Assembly (NCBI GenBank): GCA_024195585.1 | Contig: SWBL01000335.1 | Span: 1-56,504, forward strand | DNA: 56,504 bases | Direction of reading: 5' to 3' | Source of the DNA: Aureobasidium sp. EXF-3400 | Lineage: Eukaryota; Ascomycota; Dothideomycetes; Dothideales; Saccotheciaceae | In this document: piece by piece, positions 41,840 to 52,844 of the stretch | Layout: each line of letters starts with the position of its first letter | How positions within the stretch are numbered: the stretch's first letter is position 1 | Made by a program: the position numbers and the translations under genes | The notes under the pieces: generated by a model | The model's input: only the letters and a program-made list of their open reading frames with translations | What the model was told of the DNA's origin: nothing | Databases searched by the model: none

Positions 41840-43537
41840 ATGAATACCGCACCTACACATCTCAGAAACCCTTCACGGAACGCCTCGACGGCCACCGCCT
41901 CTTGGACAGAGCAGAACTACAAGGAAAAGGACACCGAGTCCCCTCGTTCAGGATCTACCGACGATGATGCCACCGACAAGAAAGAGACCAACGTCGAGCC
42001 TCACTCACAAGGCTGGCTTTGTGGTGGCAAGCATCTCGAAGAGCTTCGCCAGAACGAGAATCTCAACCTCGACGGGCCCTTGACTGAGGTCGATGTCGAC
42101 CTGCCCCTTACTCGCACCCAAGTTATCAACCAAGGCGACAAGCAACTGATTGAGCTGAAGTTCGCGCCTGACGATAAGGAAAACCCTTTCAAGTGGGGCA
42201 AGTGGAAGAGACGTTTCATCTCTACCCAGCTCAACCTCATGACCCTCTTCATCGGTCTCGCTACCACTGCATACAGCTCCGGTATCAACAGCATGGTTGC
42301 AGAGTTCCACCGCTCCACCGAGATGGGTCAATTGGGTCTATTCACCTTCAACATGACCTGTGCCATGGCCCCGCTATTCCTTGCACCTTTCTGTGAGCTT
42401 GTCGGTCGCAAAATCATCTACGCTGGAGCATACCTCTGCTTCTGTCTCTGCTTCATTGGTTTGGCTCTCGGAAAAAACATCGCCACCATCCTCGTTATGC
42501 GTACACTTCTCGGTCTCTTCGGTTGTGTTGGAACCATCCTCGTTGGTGGCACATTCAGCGACATGTACGATGTGCACGAACGTGCCAGGCCGATGGCCAT
42601 GTTCTCGTACGTTGCCATTCTTGGTACGGTCGGCGCTCCCATCTACGCTGGTTTCATTGATATGACCATTGGCTGGAGGTGGATTGAAGGTATTCAGGGA
42701 TTGAGCAACATCCCTCTCCTCATCTGCATCTTCCTCTTCTTCAAGGAGACTCGTGGAGGTGTTGCCCTCCAGAAGCGTGCCAAGGCCGTTCGCAAGGCTA
42801 CCGGTGACGATCGTTACCAGAGCGCCATGGACTTCGAGACCCCTAGTGTTCAGGCTATGCTTAAGGCATCCTCAGTCAAGGCTATCTACATGTTGGCTAC
42901 TGAGCCTGTTGTGTTCTTGTTCGGCCTCTGGATCGCTTTCTCTTGGTTCATCGTCTTCTTGTTCTTGTCCGTCATCCCCATCACCTTCCAGGAGAAGCGC
43001 GGCTGGAATGAAGGTGTTGGAGGTCTTCCCTACATCTCTCTCTGTGTCGGTGTCACCCTCGGTTGGTTGGCTCATCACATCCAGATGAGAAGATACCTCA
43101 AACTCACTCAGGACCCCAACCACAAGGTCGTCCCCGAGGACCGTCTCTGGGCTGCCCTTTGGGGAGCCGTCTGGATGCCTATTGGCCTCTTCATCTACAG
43201 TTTCACTCAGTACGGCTACCTGTCCTGGGTTGGCCCTACCATCGCCCTTGCCCCCATCGCTTTTGGTGTTTACTTCATCTTCGAGTCGACCTACAGTTAC
43301 ACTGCCGACTGTTACGGAGAGAGCTCATCCTCAGCCATTGCCGGCCAGGGTCTTATGAGAAACACTCTTGGTGCCGTCTCTCCTCTCTTCGCTTCTCAGT
43401 TCTTCCACAATGTCGGCAGCCAGTACGCTGGTCTCATCTTGTCGCTCATTGCTTGTGTGCTCACTCTGGTGCCCTTTGTATTCTACAAGTACGGACATCT
43501 GATGCGCGCTCGCTCGAAGCTTGCCATCGTCTACTAG
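41840..43537 (+). CDS. MFS transporter, DHA1-type drug/polyamine:H+ antiporter
   Basis: Uninterrupted 565-residue gene with a polar, Ser/Thr/Asp-rich cytoplasmic N-terminus of about 135 residues and twelve predicted membrane segments. The loop 2-3 signature is CELVGRKIIY, and motif C-like Gly/Pro residues are in helix 5 (VAILGTVGAPIYAGFI). A PFKW motif (KENPFKWGKWKRR) just before helix 1 and the sequence TFSDMYDVHERARPMAMF are typical of the fungal DHA1 group, which includes multidrug and polyamine exporters. The substrate cannot be read from sequence. The start at 41840 is preferred: a TATA-like box lies 65 bp upstream, and an in-frame ATG at 41720 would fall before it. Codon bias is strong. 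Confidence 0.92.
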   Translation: MNTAPTHLRNPSRNASTATASWTEQNYKEKDTESPRSGSTDDDATDKKETNVEPHSQGWLCGGKHLEELRQNENLNLDGPLTEVDVDLPLTRTQVINQGDKQLIELKFAPDDKENPFKWGKWKRRFISTQLNLMTLFIGLATTAYSSGINSMVAEFHRSTEMGQLGLFTFNMTCAMAPLFLAPFCELVGRKIIYAGAYLCFCLCFIGLALGKNIATILVMRTLLGLFGCVGTILVGGTFSDMYDVHERARPMAMFSYVAILGTVGAPIYAGFIDMTIGWRWIEGIQGLSNIPLLICIFLFFKETRGGVALQKRAKAVRKATGDDRYQSAMDFETPSVQAMLKASSVKAIYMLATEPVVFLFGLWIAFSWFIVFLFLSVIPITFQEKRGWNEGVGGLPYISLCVGVTLGWLAHHIQMRRYLKLTQDPNHKVVPEDRLWAALWGAVWMPIGLFIYSFTQYGYLSWVGPTIALAPIAFGVYFIFESTYSYTADCYGESSSSAIAGQGLMRNTLGAVSPLFASQFFHNVGSQYAGLILSLIACVLTLVPFVFYKYGHLMRARSKLAIVY

Positions 43538-44044
43538 ACAGATTTTGGCGGCTGTCATGATATCGCATTGATTCTTATGGCATTTAGCGATTGGCGTTTG
43601 GATTCATCTTTTCTCATAATATGTACCTACGGGCTGTTTTGTGTATGACTATGAAGGCTTCTTGATTGCAATAAAAGTCACGCTGTCGAAAGACTACAAT
43701 AACAATGAACAACCCAAAATTCACAATTCACAATTGTTCTATGAATCTGTAGAGTACGTGCAAATGTCAGCTGGTCATCACTTGTTCATTGTCATTTCTT
43801 AGACACTTATTGATGGAAGTCAAGGAAATATGCAACTGTGCATAAGAAGAGCTACGTAAGATGTGGAAGCAAGAGATGCAGGGCAAAACTTGGCCTAGGC
43901 GACGTTTCAGTGCTACATGCACGCTGTGGTATATTAATCGATTCGTGTCGTCGTTAAAAAGGCCGTGTAGAATAAGAGCTTCAATAGTCGTATCGTCGTC
44001 GGTATGCGCAGTATAATGTTGGCTTCAATGGGCACGCAGGCTCT
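43538..44044. other. Convergent intergenic region
   Basis: About 0.5 kb between the converging MFS and MARVEL-like genes. AT-rich 3' flanks; the motif TTCACAA is repeated twice near 43720 (ATTCACAATTCACAATTG). No gene recognised. Confidence 0.5.
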
Positions 44045-44736
44045 TCAGACGTAGTAGCGTCTGCTGCTGCTGTGGTGGGATCGACGGGGGGAGTTGCGTC
44101 TGTCGTAACTACCACGGCTGGAACGTCGTTGACCGTGACGGGTGGTGTGGTACTCCTTCTTAATGACGACCGTATCACGATCACGGTGGTGTCTATGAAC
44201 CAGAAGGGCAAGAAGCTGGGGAGGTGTCAGTGGTTGCTAAGCAGAAAGTATATGGACGAGCAACTTACGAAAGTGATGAAGAAGAAGATGATGTTTATGA
44301 TGGCGAGAGCAAAGCAGGCCTTGAGCATGGCACATGTCTTGTTGATGTGGAGCGCCCATTCGCTACCGCTCTGACGGCCGTAATAGCCAAAAGGGCCCAG
44401 GCTAAGGTAGATGCTTCCGCTGCTGAAGTGAGCGCAGTCTTGGTTTGTGATGGCGCGCAACTCATAGACAGCGGCTATCAAGGTGCCCACGAATGCAAGA
44501 TCGACTAATGCGACAAACAAGGCAGAGTGTCGAGCGCGCAGGTAGGTCACAAGTGTTGCAAGAGTCCACGCTGCCGCCAGAACTGATGTGATGAAGAGCA
44601 ACAGAATGTAGGTAGGTGTGAGCTGGTTGTTGACGACGAAACCATGGACGAACCAGGCAAGCATGCCCACAATTGGGATGAGGGTGAGTAGCTGCGCAAT
44701 GCGAAATGAGAGGAAGAGGAAGCCTGATAGTGCCAT
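44045..44736 (-). CDS. MARVEL-domain-like four-helix membrane protein
   Basis: Exons 44736-44269 and 44215-44045 give 212 residues. Four hydrophobic segments (FLFLSFRIAQLLTLIPIVGM; PTYILLLFITSVLAAAW; ALFVALVDLAFVGTLIAAVY; LKACFALAIINIIFFFITF) match the layout of fungal MARVEL proteins. The extracellular loop before the last helix carries Cys in DCAHFSS and KTCAML. The spliced C-terminal tail is strongly basic and His/Arg/Ser-rich (HHRDRDTVVIKKEY, then HGQRRSSRGSYDRRNSPRR) and ends in YYV. The intron begins right after the last helix; without splicing the protein would stop ten residues later. The start at 44736 (AACATGGC) is preferred to an in-frame ATG at 44811. A role in membrane organisation or trafficking is only family-level inference. 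Confidence 0.85.
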
Positions 44737-45766
44737 GTTCGCGATTGGTAGAGTGCGGAGGACTGGTTTGGACGAAGTTGAGGAAGCTCGCAAAGGAGAG
44801 CTTGTCAGCACGGCTGCAAGTCAAGGCAAAAGGCGTCTGAGGTAGCACGCAGTATGTACGGGAAGTAGTCACTTGTTTGGTCTCATGGGGGAACACGGTC
44901 AGTATTTGTACAAGGTGATGACGACCACTACGACCACTCGCGCAGCAATCAAAGACAGAAAAAATCTTGATTGCAAAGGCTGGGATAATCAAATCTATGC
45001 AGCCAACACCTCTGCATCGCTCTTGACCTCTTTGGTGCCATCTGACAAGCCCGCCAGCGCGCGGGGCTGGCAAGGGTGTGAAAGCATGGAAGGTGGTTGG
45101 GGATACGGAGAAAAGCAGGAAGTGCGCCTCGGCCTGGCCAATCGCAGAAAGCCACTCTGCACTAGCCTTGCTTCACATCCTCCCACTTGCCAGCATTTTT
45201 TCCTTCTATCTTCCTTCACTCCACATGCTTCACCCAGGGTGCAGCAAATCCCTATCACCATTTACCTACTAAGTCTCCTCGCGACCAGCCAGCCAGGTCC
45301 CTAGCTATGCTAGCATACGCTTCGGTCAAAGCCACGCTACAAGGCAAGCAGCTTCATTATCATAGAACCCTTTCTGTTGCATGTTTGTCTTGTTCTTCAA
45401 ATACCATCCTGCACACTTGCACAATTCAGACCAGGAAGAAAACGTTTCTCGTTCTGTCACTGAAAGAGTTGGCTTGTTTATCTTTGTTTTTATTGTGGTA
45501 CTGCTAGGTGCATTTGAGAGCAACATCTCCGATCTTTGTAGGTAGAACATTGACCAGGCACCCGATCCATGTGAACAGAGTCTTTTGAAAAAGGATTGTA
45601 TGCGGGCAGTCGTTGAATCGTAAGTGATGGTTTGCTTCACTGTCCGACAAACTCATTTCACATTTGAAAATTTCAACCACCGCCACCTTCACCACGCGTT
45701 TGTTTATACGCTAAGCTATGCTGGCGATAAGCGCGATAAGACGCCCATAGAGTTCCATGCGCACCC
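44737..45766. other. Divergent intergenic region
   Basis: About 1 kb between the divergent MARVEL-like gene and the uncharacterised gene at 45767. Only short unconvincing open frames. The stretch 45170-45310 is pyrimidine-rich. No repeats or RNA genes seen. Confidence 0.5.
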
Positions 45767-47640
45767 ATGGCAAACACTAACACCATAGCCGACTCGTTTG
45801 AGGCGACCATGGTCCACCCTGCACTCCGCAAGGCCAACGACCTAGTCCCAGCAGAGCCTTGGGTCTCTGCCATGGCTTCAATCAACGCTCTTGTAAAGGA
45901 CGGCATGACTAAAGATCTGCTGCTCGTCTTTGAGGGCGAAGCAGATGGAGTCAAGCGCTATAATGGTTTTGTAAGTACTGAACCATCTACGCTTTGCATC
46001 TGTCCCTACTAACCTCTTGAAGGATGACCTCTGGGATCCCAATGGCGACTGCAAAGTCAGAATGGACAATCAAGACGTCTGCTTTGACAGCAGAATCATC
46101 CTCGGAACCAATTCACAAGACCTCATCTCATTGATCTCAGGTAATCTCAGTGTCATGTGTCACATAGACGGTGCACTGACCATGCTGTAGAATGTGTTTG
46201 CGAGAAGGGTAGGCATTACCACTTCAAGGTGCCTCCACTTGGCCAGGATATGGAGAAGGTCGGCAGATACAACCTGGCCATTCGCAACTTTATCGCAACC
46301 CTCATCCGCAGACCCATCATCGGATGTACTTTGGTGTCTGCTCTGGAAGATCTGCAGATCATTGTAAAACACATCTTCAAATTGCAGCATCAGCCAGAGA
46401 GAGCTGCCGATTTCGTTCGCGATTATGTGCAGGAATCCAAGCTTGACAACTTCACCAACAGACCTGCTGATATAGGCAAATTTCTGGCATGGACAGAAGA
46501 GATTCGTTGGTCTAGAGCTTTTGTCGAAACCTTCGCTCACTGCGTAGGCATGCTGAATTGTGGAGTCCTTGACCACGAATCTCTGGACACTCTTTCGCCA
46601 GCAACACGAGCTCTTCTGGAACACAGCTGTACATATATGCACTATCGCCTCTCGTCCACTGAGATGCACATGGTCATGTTCGGCATTGACTCCAACATCT
46701 TGGCTAAACTCGAGAATTATACTGGTGTCAAGGAGTCGCTCCTGGCCTTTCAAGGCTTCCTTCAACAGCACTATGCTCAGATCTACGGAACATGGCCGCC
46801 TCCTGTACGCCAAAATAGCGGACACTGGTTGACTCGTTCGGTAACTCGACGCTTGCAACAAGATTTTGGCAACCTCTACGATCTACTTGTCGACAGAAAC
46901 GTTCACATTGGAGCGATCACTCCCGCGCACGCTGATTCCTTTGGCTGTGCGCTTGATAGAAGACAGCTTTTTGCATCGTGGGACCGCCAGAACGGTTTCA
47001 ACTCTCTGCCACATTCCACCCCCAAAGCTCCGGACCATTCTCCTACCATGGTCATTGAGCAAGAAGAGGAGAAGGGAGCCAGACGTTCATCTCTCATCCC
47101 CGCTGTCCAGAAGCACCGAAAGAAGGCTCCAGACCTTTACAACATCTACACACGTGCTATCAACGCTGAGGCGCAATGTAAGTGATCTGATATCAATGTA
47201 ATCTCTGTGCAAGCTAACGCGACCAAACAGTGTCGACATTCTGCAAAGCCTTCTTGAACCACGAAATCTCGACCAAGCACCAACAGATGAATACGCACGA
47301 AGGTCGTCTCGGACGTTGGATCATTGTTTACTGCACGATGCAGCTCCTCTCTGGAGTCGCCGTCGACATTCAGGGCCTTCGCTATACCCTGGGCGTGGAA
47401 TATCATCTCAATGCGGACCTCGACGGCACCCCACCATGGAACATCGACGACTTCCCTGCAACCATGCGCCCAGCCGGTCCTCAGTATGCATGGGCTGCAT
47501 TGTTTGCCAGAGCCTCTATGCCACCTCGTACCTCTGGCAGTGCTCAAAAGAAATCAACCAAGGCCAGACTCAAGGTTGTGCACTTGGCTGATGGTCGAGT
47601 CATGCTTCAAGACTCTGATGGCCATGTTATTTTCAGGTAG
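45767..47640 (+). CDS. Conserved fungal protein of unknown function (DUF8004-like)
   Basis: Four exons (45767-45970, 46023-46140, 46191-47177, 47231-47640) give 572 residues. The C-terminal exon (GRLGRWIIVYCTMQLLSGVA, then GVEYHLNADLDGTPPWN) resembles the end of a family of large uncharacterised ascomycete proteins, tentatively those labelled DUF8004; I could not confirm this. The central part is helical with no catalytic motif or membrane segment. A charged, disordered stretch (EQEEEKGARRSSLIPAVQKH) precedes the last block. No signal peptide. All introns are 50-55 bp with good splice signals, and the joined frame is continuous, so the gene is secure although its role is not. Confidence 0.8.
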
Positions 47641-47976
47641 ATGACACGGCTGTAAGCGAGAAAGGTTTACTTTCAAAACCTCCGCCGTTCTATTCTAAAT
47701 GATCTGTAGAAAAAGACGAAGGAAGACATCGCGCATCGGGAGAACTGTCAGTGAGAGATAGCAGGGAACAGAGCATGGCTGTCTTTTCGAAAACGAGAAG
47801 CAAATTGAGACTTCTCGTTGAACAAGGAAGAAACCATCCATGTCCTTACTGCTTGTAGTTAGACCCAAGTGGCTCTTGCCCTTTTAATGAAGGCTTGAAT
47901 CAAGACCCAGAATTCGCGTTGGTCATGAACTATCAATAGTCAGGCTGCTGTCTACCTAATCCTTTCCAACAATCTG
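47641..47976. other. Short convergent intergenic region
   Basis: 336 bp between the stop codons of two converging genes. It must hold both 3' ends. No feature recognised. Confidence 0.5.
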
Positions 47977-49606
47977 CTATATCTGCAGAAGACTGTCGAT
48001 ATCGACACGACGGTAGTAAGAAATATGTCCAAACTCTATCCAATGCTGGGCTAGGCAGTCAGGGGATATGAGAATGAGCTGGGAAGGCATATATTCGTCT
48101 GCGAATTGGAATAATTAGCACTGTTTCACGGTTATTGAAGAAGACGTTCTTACCTTCTGTGAAGCCTACTCCAGCAATATGACCGGCACTCCTGACAACC
48201 CTTGCGCCCCGAAAAGCCACTTCATCTGCTATACGTACAAGACCGCCATCACTTATGTCAGGAGCAATGAAGGTGTATTCTCCGCGTGGCACGTTGGGAT
48301 CGCCTGTCAGCTTGATAGCCTCGATACGTCCAGTGTAGATGTCCTGTCCATCGGTAGTACCTGACAAAGCTGGCGTAGGGGATTCATCGAGAGGAGACAT
48401 GCCAGACTCAGACTCTTGGTCTTCTTGTGCACTCGCGTAGCTGCTGTTGCTGCTTTCAGAACCATTACTGTAGCGTCGATACCGACCAGTAGCGAGCCAC
48501 TCGAGCATATGATTCACTTTGTCCGGCAAGGGGGTTTCTTCGCCTTTCTCTGGCTGCGCAATAAGAAGAAACTCACAGCCATGACCACTGTAATCACCAC
48601 ACCAGATGCCTTGCCAGGGCTTTTCCTTAGTGGGAACATAGCAACTTGGTGGTAAAGTTCCAAACGTGGATACCTCTTCTCCCATGCGAACGGTCATGGC
48701 GTGGCCACCAGCGTTCATGAGCGTTGGAGCAAAGCCACCAAACCCAAGAGCAGTGTGAATGCGGTCAGCAGCGCCCAAGGCCATTATTGAGCTGCTATGA
48801 CGGCGGCCAGAGAACTCAACCCACTTGCGCAAACGAAAAGTGTTTTGACTGACCTCGTCCAGAGTTGAGGGTCTATGCGAAAGTGCTTGAAACGATCGGG
48901 TCGAAGCGTTGCGAGTTCGTGATAGAGCTGGGATCTTTAGCGGCGGCCAGACTCTGGTTCCAGGGCCTATGGCTATCTCGGGAAGGTCGCGTGCAAGCAT
49001 GAACGATGTGTAGAGGCCAGGTGGAGCAGAGCAATTCATCATGATCTCACGGGACAGCAAGGGAAGGGGCTCGGTCCCTTGGTCGTCATATTGATCAGGA
49101 AGACGTGCTTGAGTACGTGGGTTTCCAGGATCGAGCTTCAAGACAGGTGAGTTGAGGTCCAATTGGACTTTAGGATTAAAGGTGTGGATGGTAACATCTT
49201 CATCGTGCTCCCAGTGCTCGAATTTGCGGATGCCAGGCTCAGCGACTATGGCATATGCTTCGATACATCCTCTGCGCGAATCGTAACGAGCAAGCAACAG
49301 CTTGCCATTTGGCTCACTATCCGAGAACCAGATTTTGTGTCGACACAAAAACCAATAAGGATGGTGAGCGATGTAAAGGTCTCGGAATGATGGTAGAGGA
49401 GCTGCATTGGTCAAGTGGTGCGGAATCTGGTCGTTGACGTGCTGTTGCCACAGAGAATCACTCAGAGCATGGTTACGAAGAAAGCGGCAGGTCAGCGCCA
49501 GATCAGCCAGACACGTCGGCTCGAGAAAACGAAGCACGTTTTGAATCAGCTCAGCTGGCAAACTAAGTAATCGTGGTACCGTGTTGTCTTCGGCCATGGT
49601 TGTCAA
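47977..49606 (-). CDS. F-box protein, FBXO31-like
   Basis: Exons 49606-48154 and 48098-47977 give 524 residues. An N-terminal F-box (LLSLPAELIQNVLRFLEPTC, then DLALTCRFLRNHALSDSLWQ) would recruit Skp1 in an SCF ubiquitin ligase. The substrate-binding half carries GIWCGDYSGHGCEFLLI, IEAIKLTGDPNVPRGEYTF and GARVVRSAGHIAGVGF, which parallel the FBXO31 family (KITGDPN and AGHGF motifs there). The second exon restores the conserved end, ISPDCLAQHWIEFGHISYY followed by RRVDIDSLL; without splicing, the frame ends in an unrelated tail at 48059. A Ser/Glu-rich disordered loop (SESSNSSYASAQEDQESES) interrupts the domain. The start could be 49606 or 49597 (MTTM). Substrates are unknown. Confidence 0.88.
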
Positions 49607-50051
49607 TGATCAGGTTAAGTCGTAGGCATGAGCGGCGACAACGGCACCGCCGAGTCGTGTAGATACCCGAAGCGTCACCACCTCCACTTGTGCACCACCT
49701 CGGCACCTTCCATTTACAGAACCATTGCCAAACACTACACAATCGTAGAAGACATCTAGTCTTCACTTCTCTTGTTGCACTCAAAAGTAGCAACAGCTAC
49801 ACAGTCATGCTGCCTCAACATGTCAGGGAAGCCATGGATCAATCAAATTCGTGACATTACGACAACGTCCATGACAGCGGACATTCAATCAAAGTCTGAC
49901 GCCCATGCTGTTCTAGTCTAATGCTAAGCTCTCTCTGAATTCGCTCTCTGTTTTCCAATAGCGCTATGCCTGTATAACCACTCCCAATGCATGCAATTGC
50001 TACCAAAAACGCTCGCTTATCGTCACTCACTCCTCTCATCACCGTCTGACC
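49607..50051. other. Intergenic region
   Basis: About 0.45 kb between the FBXO31-like start and the stop of the disordered-protein gene, both minus strand. No gene or repeat recognised. Confidence 0.5.
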
Positions 50052-51780
50052 TTAACGAATTGTTGCACTGTCAAATGCTGGAGTGGCTTCTAATCCGGCA
50101 CTGCCATGCTCCTGATCATCGGATACTGCTTGTGGTGTTGAAGCACCGGCTGCTTGCTCCACCTTCTCGCCCGAAGATGATGATTTGGGCTTCTCAACCT
50201 TTGTTGTCTTGGGCTTGGTCGAAGCCTTTGGTCTGATTACAGAAGGTGTTCGCTTCGGAGGGCTTTTGACTTCGTTCTTGTCGTGCACCTTGCTGGCTGA
50301 GCTCGCGGTTGGTCTCATCATTCGCGCAAGGAAGCTATCATCAGGGCCCTTGGAAGCACTGCTAGGTTTGCTCTCAGTCTTCTTGGGTACGCTGGATGTC
50401 GACGCAAGTGATGATCGAGCTGCGGGCTTTGTAGTGGCTGCAGGAGCACGCGCTTGAGGACGGTTAACTACAGCAGGTTTGGAGACGGACACTGAAGCCT
50501 TAGAGGGTTGCGAATCTTGTCTTGCTGCCGAGGCGGCAGTTGGCGCAGTGAGATGCGAAGACACCTTGGTTGGTCGTGTGGGCGATCGAGGACGAGTGGG
50601 TTTAGACTGAGGAGATTTCCTGTCAAACGCATTAGCAACTGGCATAGATGAATACTGCATATTCCGCCTCACGTCTTGGTAGAAGCAGCGTCGGCCTTCG
50701 ACTTAGCTTGGGTAAGCGAAGAATTGCTAGGCTTTCGAACTGGCGGCTTGGGCGAGAGGGTAGACGATGGTTTGGCTACTGGTGATTTCTTGACTGGCGT
50801 GGGTGCTGGCGCTTTCTTGATAGAGGTTGGCGTCTTAGGCGTAGCTTCAGCTGATGGCTCGGGTGCGGTTGCGACGATGTTTGCGGGTCTATGAGGCACA
50901 GAAGCAGGGCTTGCATCGACGGCTGTGACAGTGCCACGACGGGCGCGCGAGGGAAACTCTACAGGCGGCGCCGACTTGTTGTCTGCACTGGAGTCAGGAG
51001 TAGGTGAGACAAGGGAGCGATCGGTGAGATCAGAAGGCTGCATGGAACCCGGCTCTTCTTGCACGCCAGACACCTGTACACGGACTTAGCATCTGGAAAG
51101 AAAGGGGACCAGGTCTAGCTCCTAACCGGCTTGTCAGGATTGTCGGCAGGCATGTCATCAGCAGGTAGCGTCATAGGTTGAGCGGCATTGCTGTCTGTAG
51201 TCTGAGTGGCGGTGGCAGGCTCAACCACATCTTCGGCCGAAACCTCATCTCGAAGCTTGCTTTGGGGCATGTCACTGTTGCCATGAGCGATTTGTCCAGC
51301 GGCCATATAGTCCTTGGCCTCGACTGCAGGGGTAGTGACGGCGGGGGTCTGTTCAATGGCAGCCTCGGGAATGGTCTCTGCCACCATGGGATTTGAGCCC
51401 CGGCGTTCCTCCTCCTGGGTCATACTCTGCCTGAGGTTGGCAACGGCATTGCTGCCCTCATCCAGACTGAAGCTGTGGCGGCGGAGGCTGGCAGAACTCT
51501 CTTGCTGCCTGGACTGATACTCGTCCTTTGTCTTTTGCGGATCGATGTCCATGGCAGGGCTTGGGCAGGTTGGACTGCCGTGCTCGACAGAGACGAAGCT
51601 CGAGCGAACCTTTGATAGAGGACGGTCGCCGTTGGATGCCGGAGACAGGTGGCCGTTGGAGCGGCCGCGATCAGGCGAAGTCGAATCGGTGGAGGTGGAT
51701 GTGGTGTTGGTGTTGTTGTTGTTGTTCTCGAACATGGCGAGCAGGTTGCGTACTTGGCTGTTGGAACGATTTACCGACAT
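50052..51780 (-). CDS. Disordered Ser/Thr/Pro/Lys-rich protein
   Basis: Exons 51780-51127, 51073-50673 and 50619-50052 give 540 residues, almost all low complexity. Three short ordered-looking motifs stand out: VRNLLAMFENNNNN at the N-terminus, SKVRSSFVSVE near residue 55, and DSFLARMMRPTASSASKVHD towards the C-terminus, with LTAPTAASAAR between. This arrangement is shared by ascomycete proteins often annotated 'mucin-7 precursor', a name that reflects composition only: there is no signal peptide here, so it is probably cytoplasmic. Lys/Pro-rich stretches (SIKKAPAPTPVKKSPVAKPS) could bind acidic partners or microtubules, which is speculation. An in-frame ATG at 51822 would extend the N-terminus by 14 residues; the start at 51780 fits better. 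Confidence 0.8.
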
Positions 51781-52844
51781 GGCTGTAGGCACCGAAAGGT
51801 AAGCATGAGTTTCTGGCCGCATTGGAGTCTTTTGAGTCTTTCAGCCAGGGTCTCGAAATCAAGGTTGCTGTTGATTGCACTCGTCGGTGGACAAATATGC
51901 TGCACGAGCCGCTTCATCTTATGAAACGAAACGCTAGTGTGCGTGCCAGGGCTGCTGCGATTGGAGCTCACTTACACTACAAGAAGCACCAGAAAATTGA
52001 CATGCCAGCAGGGAAGCTCTGGCAGGTGGTTTCGAATGCGAATTGATGAGAGAGACAAGTCTTTCTTGGAGCTGTCAAGTTGTAACTATTCGCGTGTCCT
52101 GACCCATCCAACTGCCAAGCCCTTGCACGTCATAGTATGCACAGACTGCCTTCTACCTTGCTGTCTCGCCCAGTCTGAATACTCGTTATGAGACGAGTCT
52201 GGCTGCTGTTTTGCATTTTCTATCTGGCTCTATATCTGTCTTGTGCTGGTGTGTCGTGTACATCGTGTGCCGAAAGCCTACAACAGCGGGAAACGCCTGA
52301 GCAATATGGCCCAATCAATTTGTCGTCTCCTTATATAGATTGCTGTGTGAAACACGCCCAAGGCCAATTTCCTTCGAGAACATGTCATTCAACCGGGCAT
52401 GCTGGTGACGAATCTGAACGCACATGGACCTGGGCGAGCTCATGCAGGACCGAGGTCAGCACTCTCGTCAACTGTCTGACACAAAGCGCTCGTCTCTCAA
52501 TGCACCCTGGCTTTGTTCTGTTTCTGCTGGTAGGAATCTCCTAGAGCAAGCAGTCTTTATTCAGGCCTCTGACCTCTTCCGCTCTCAACGTTGTCTGATT
52601 ACTTCTCGAATTGCTCATACCAATTATCTGAGAGTCCTGCAAGTAGGAAAGAGGGCAGACAGGTACAAGTAAGGTACACACGCGACGCCGTTGGAATCGG
52701 AGAGCTGCCGAAAGTCAATAGCCGGAGCATCGGTCCCGGGCCCAGCCATTGTCCCTGACCACACGTCCATCCACCACTCTTTGTCAACAGACGCGCTGGT
52801 GTGTCCGCTTGTCCATAGCCCTCTTGATCAGCCGTTTAGGTACC
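51781..52844. other. Divergent intergenic region with a candidate small secreted ORF
   Basis: About 1.1 kb between the divergent disordered-protein and EAF genes. An uninterrupted 118-codon frame at 52188-52544 (+) begins with a signal-peptide-like sequence and is Cys-rich; it is described among the findings but not accepted as a gene. No other feature. Confidence 0.5.
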
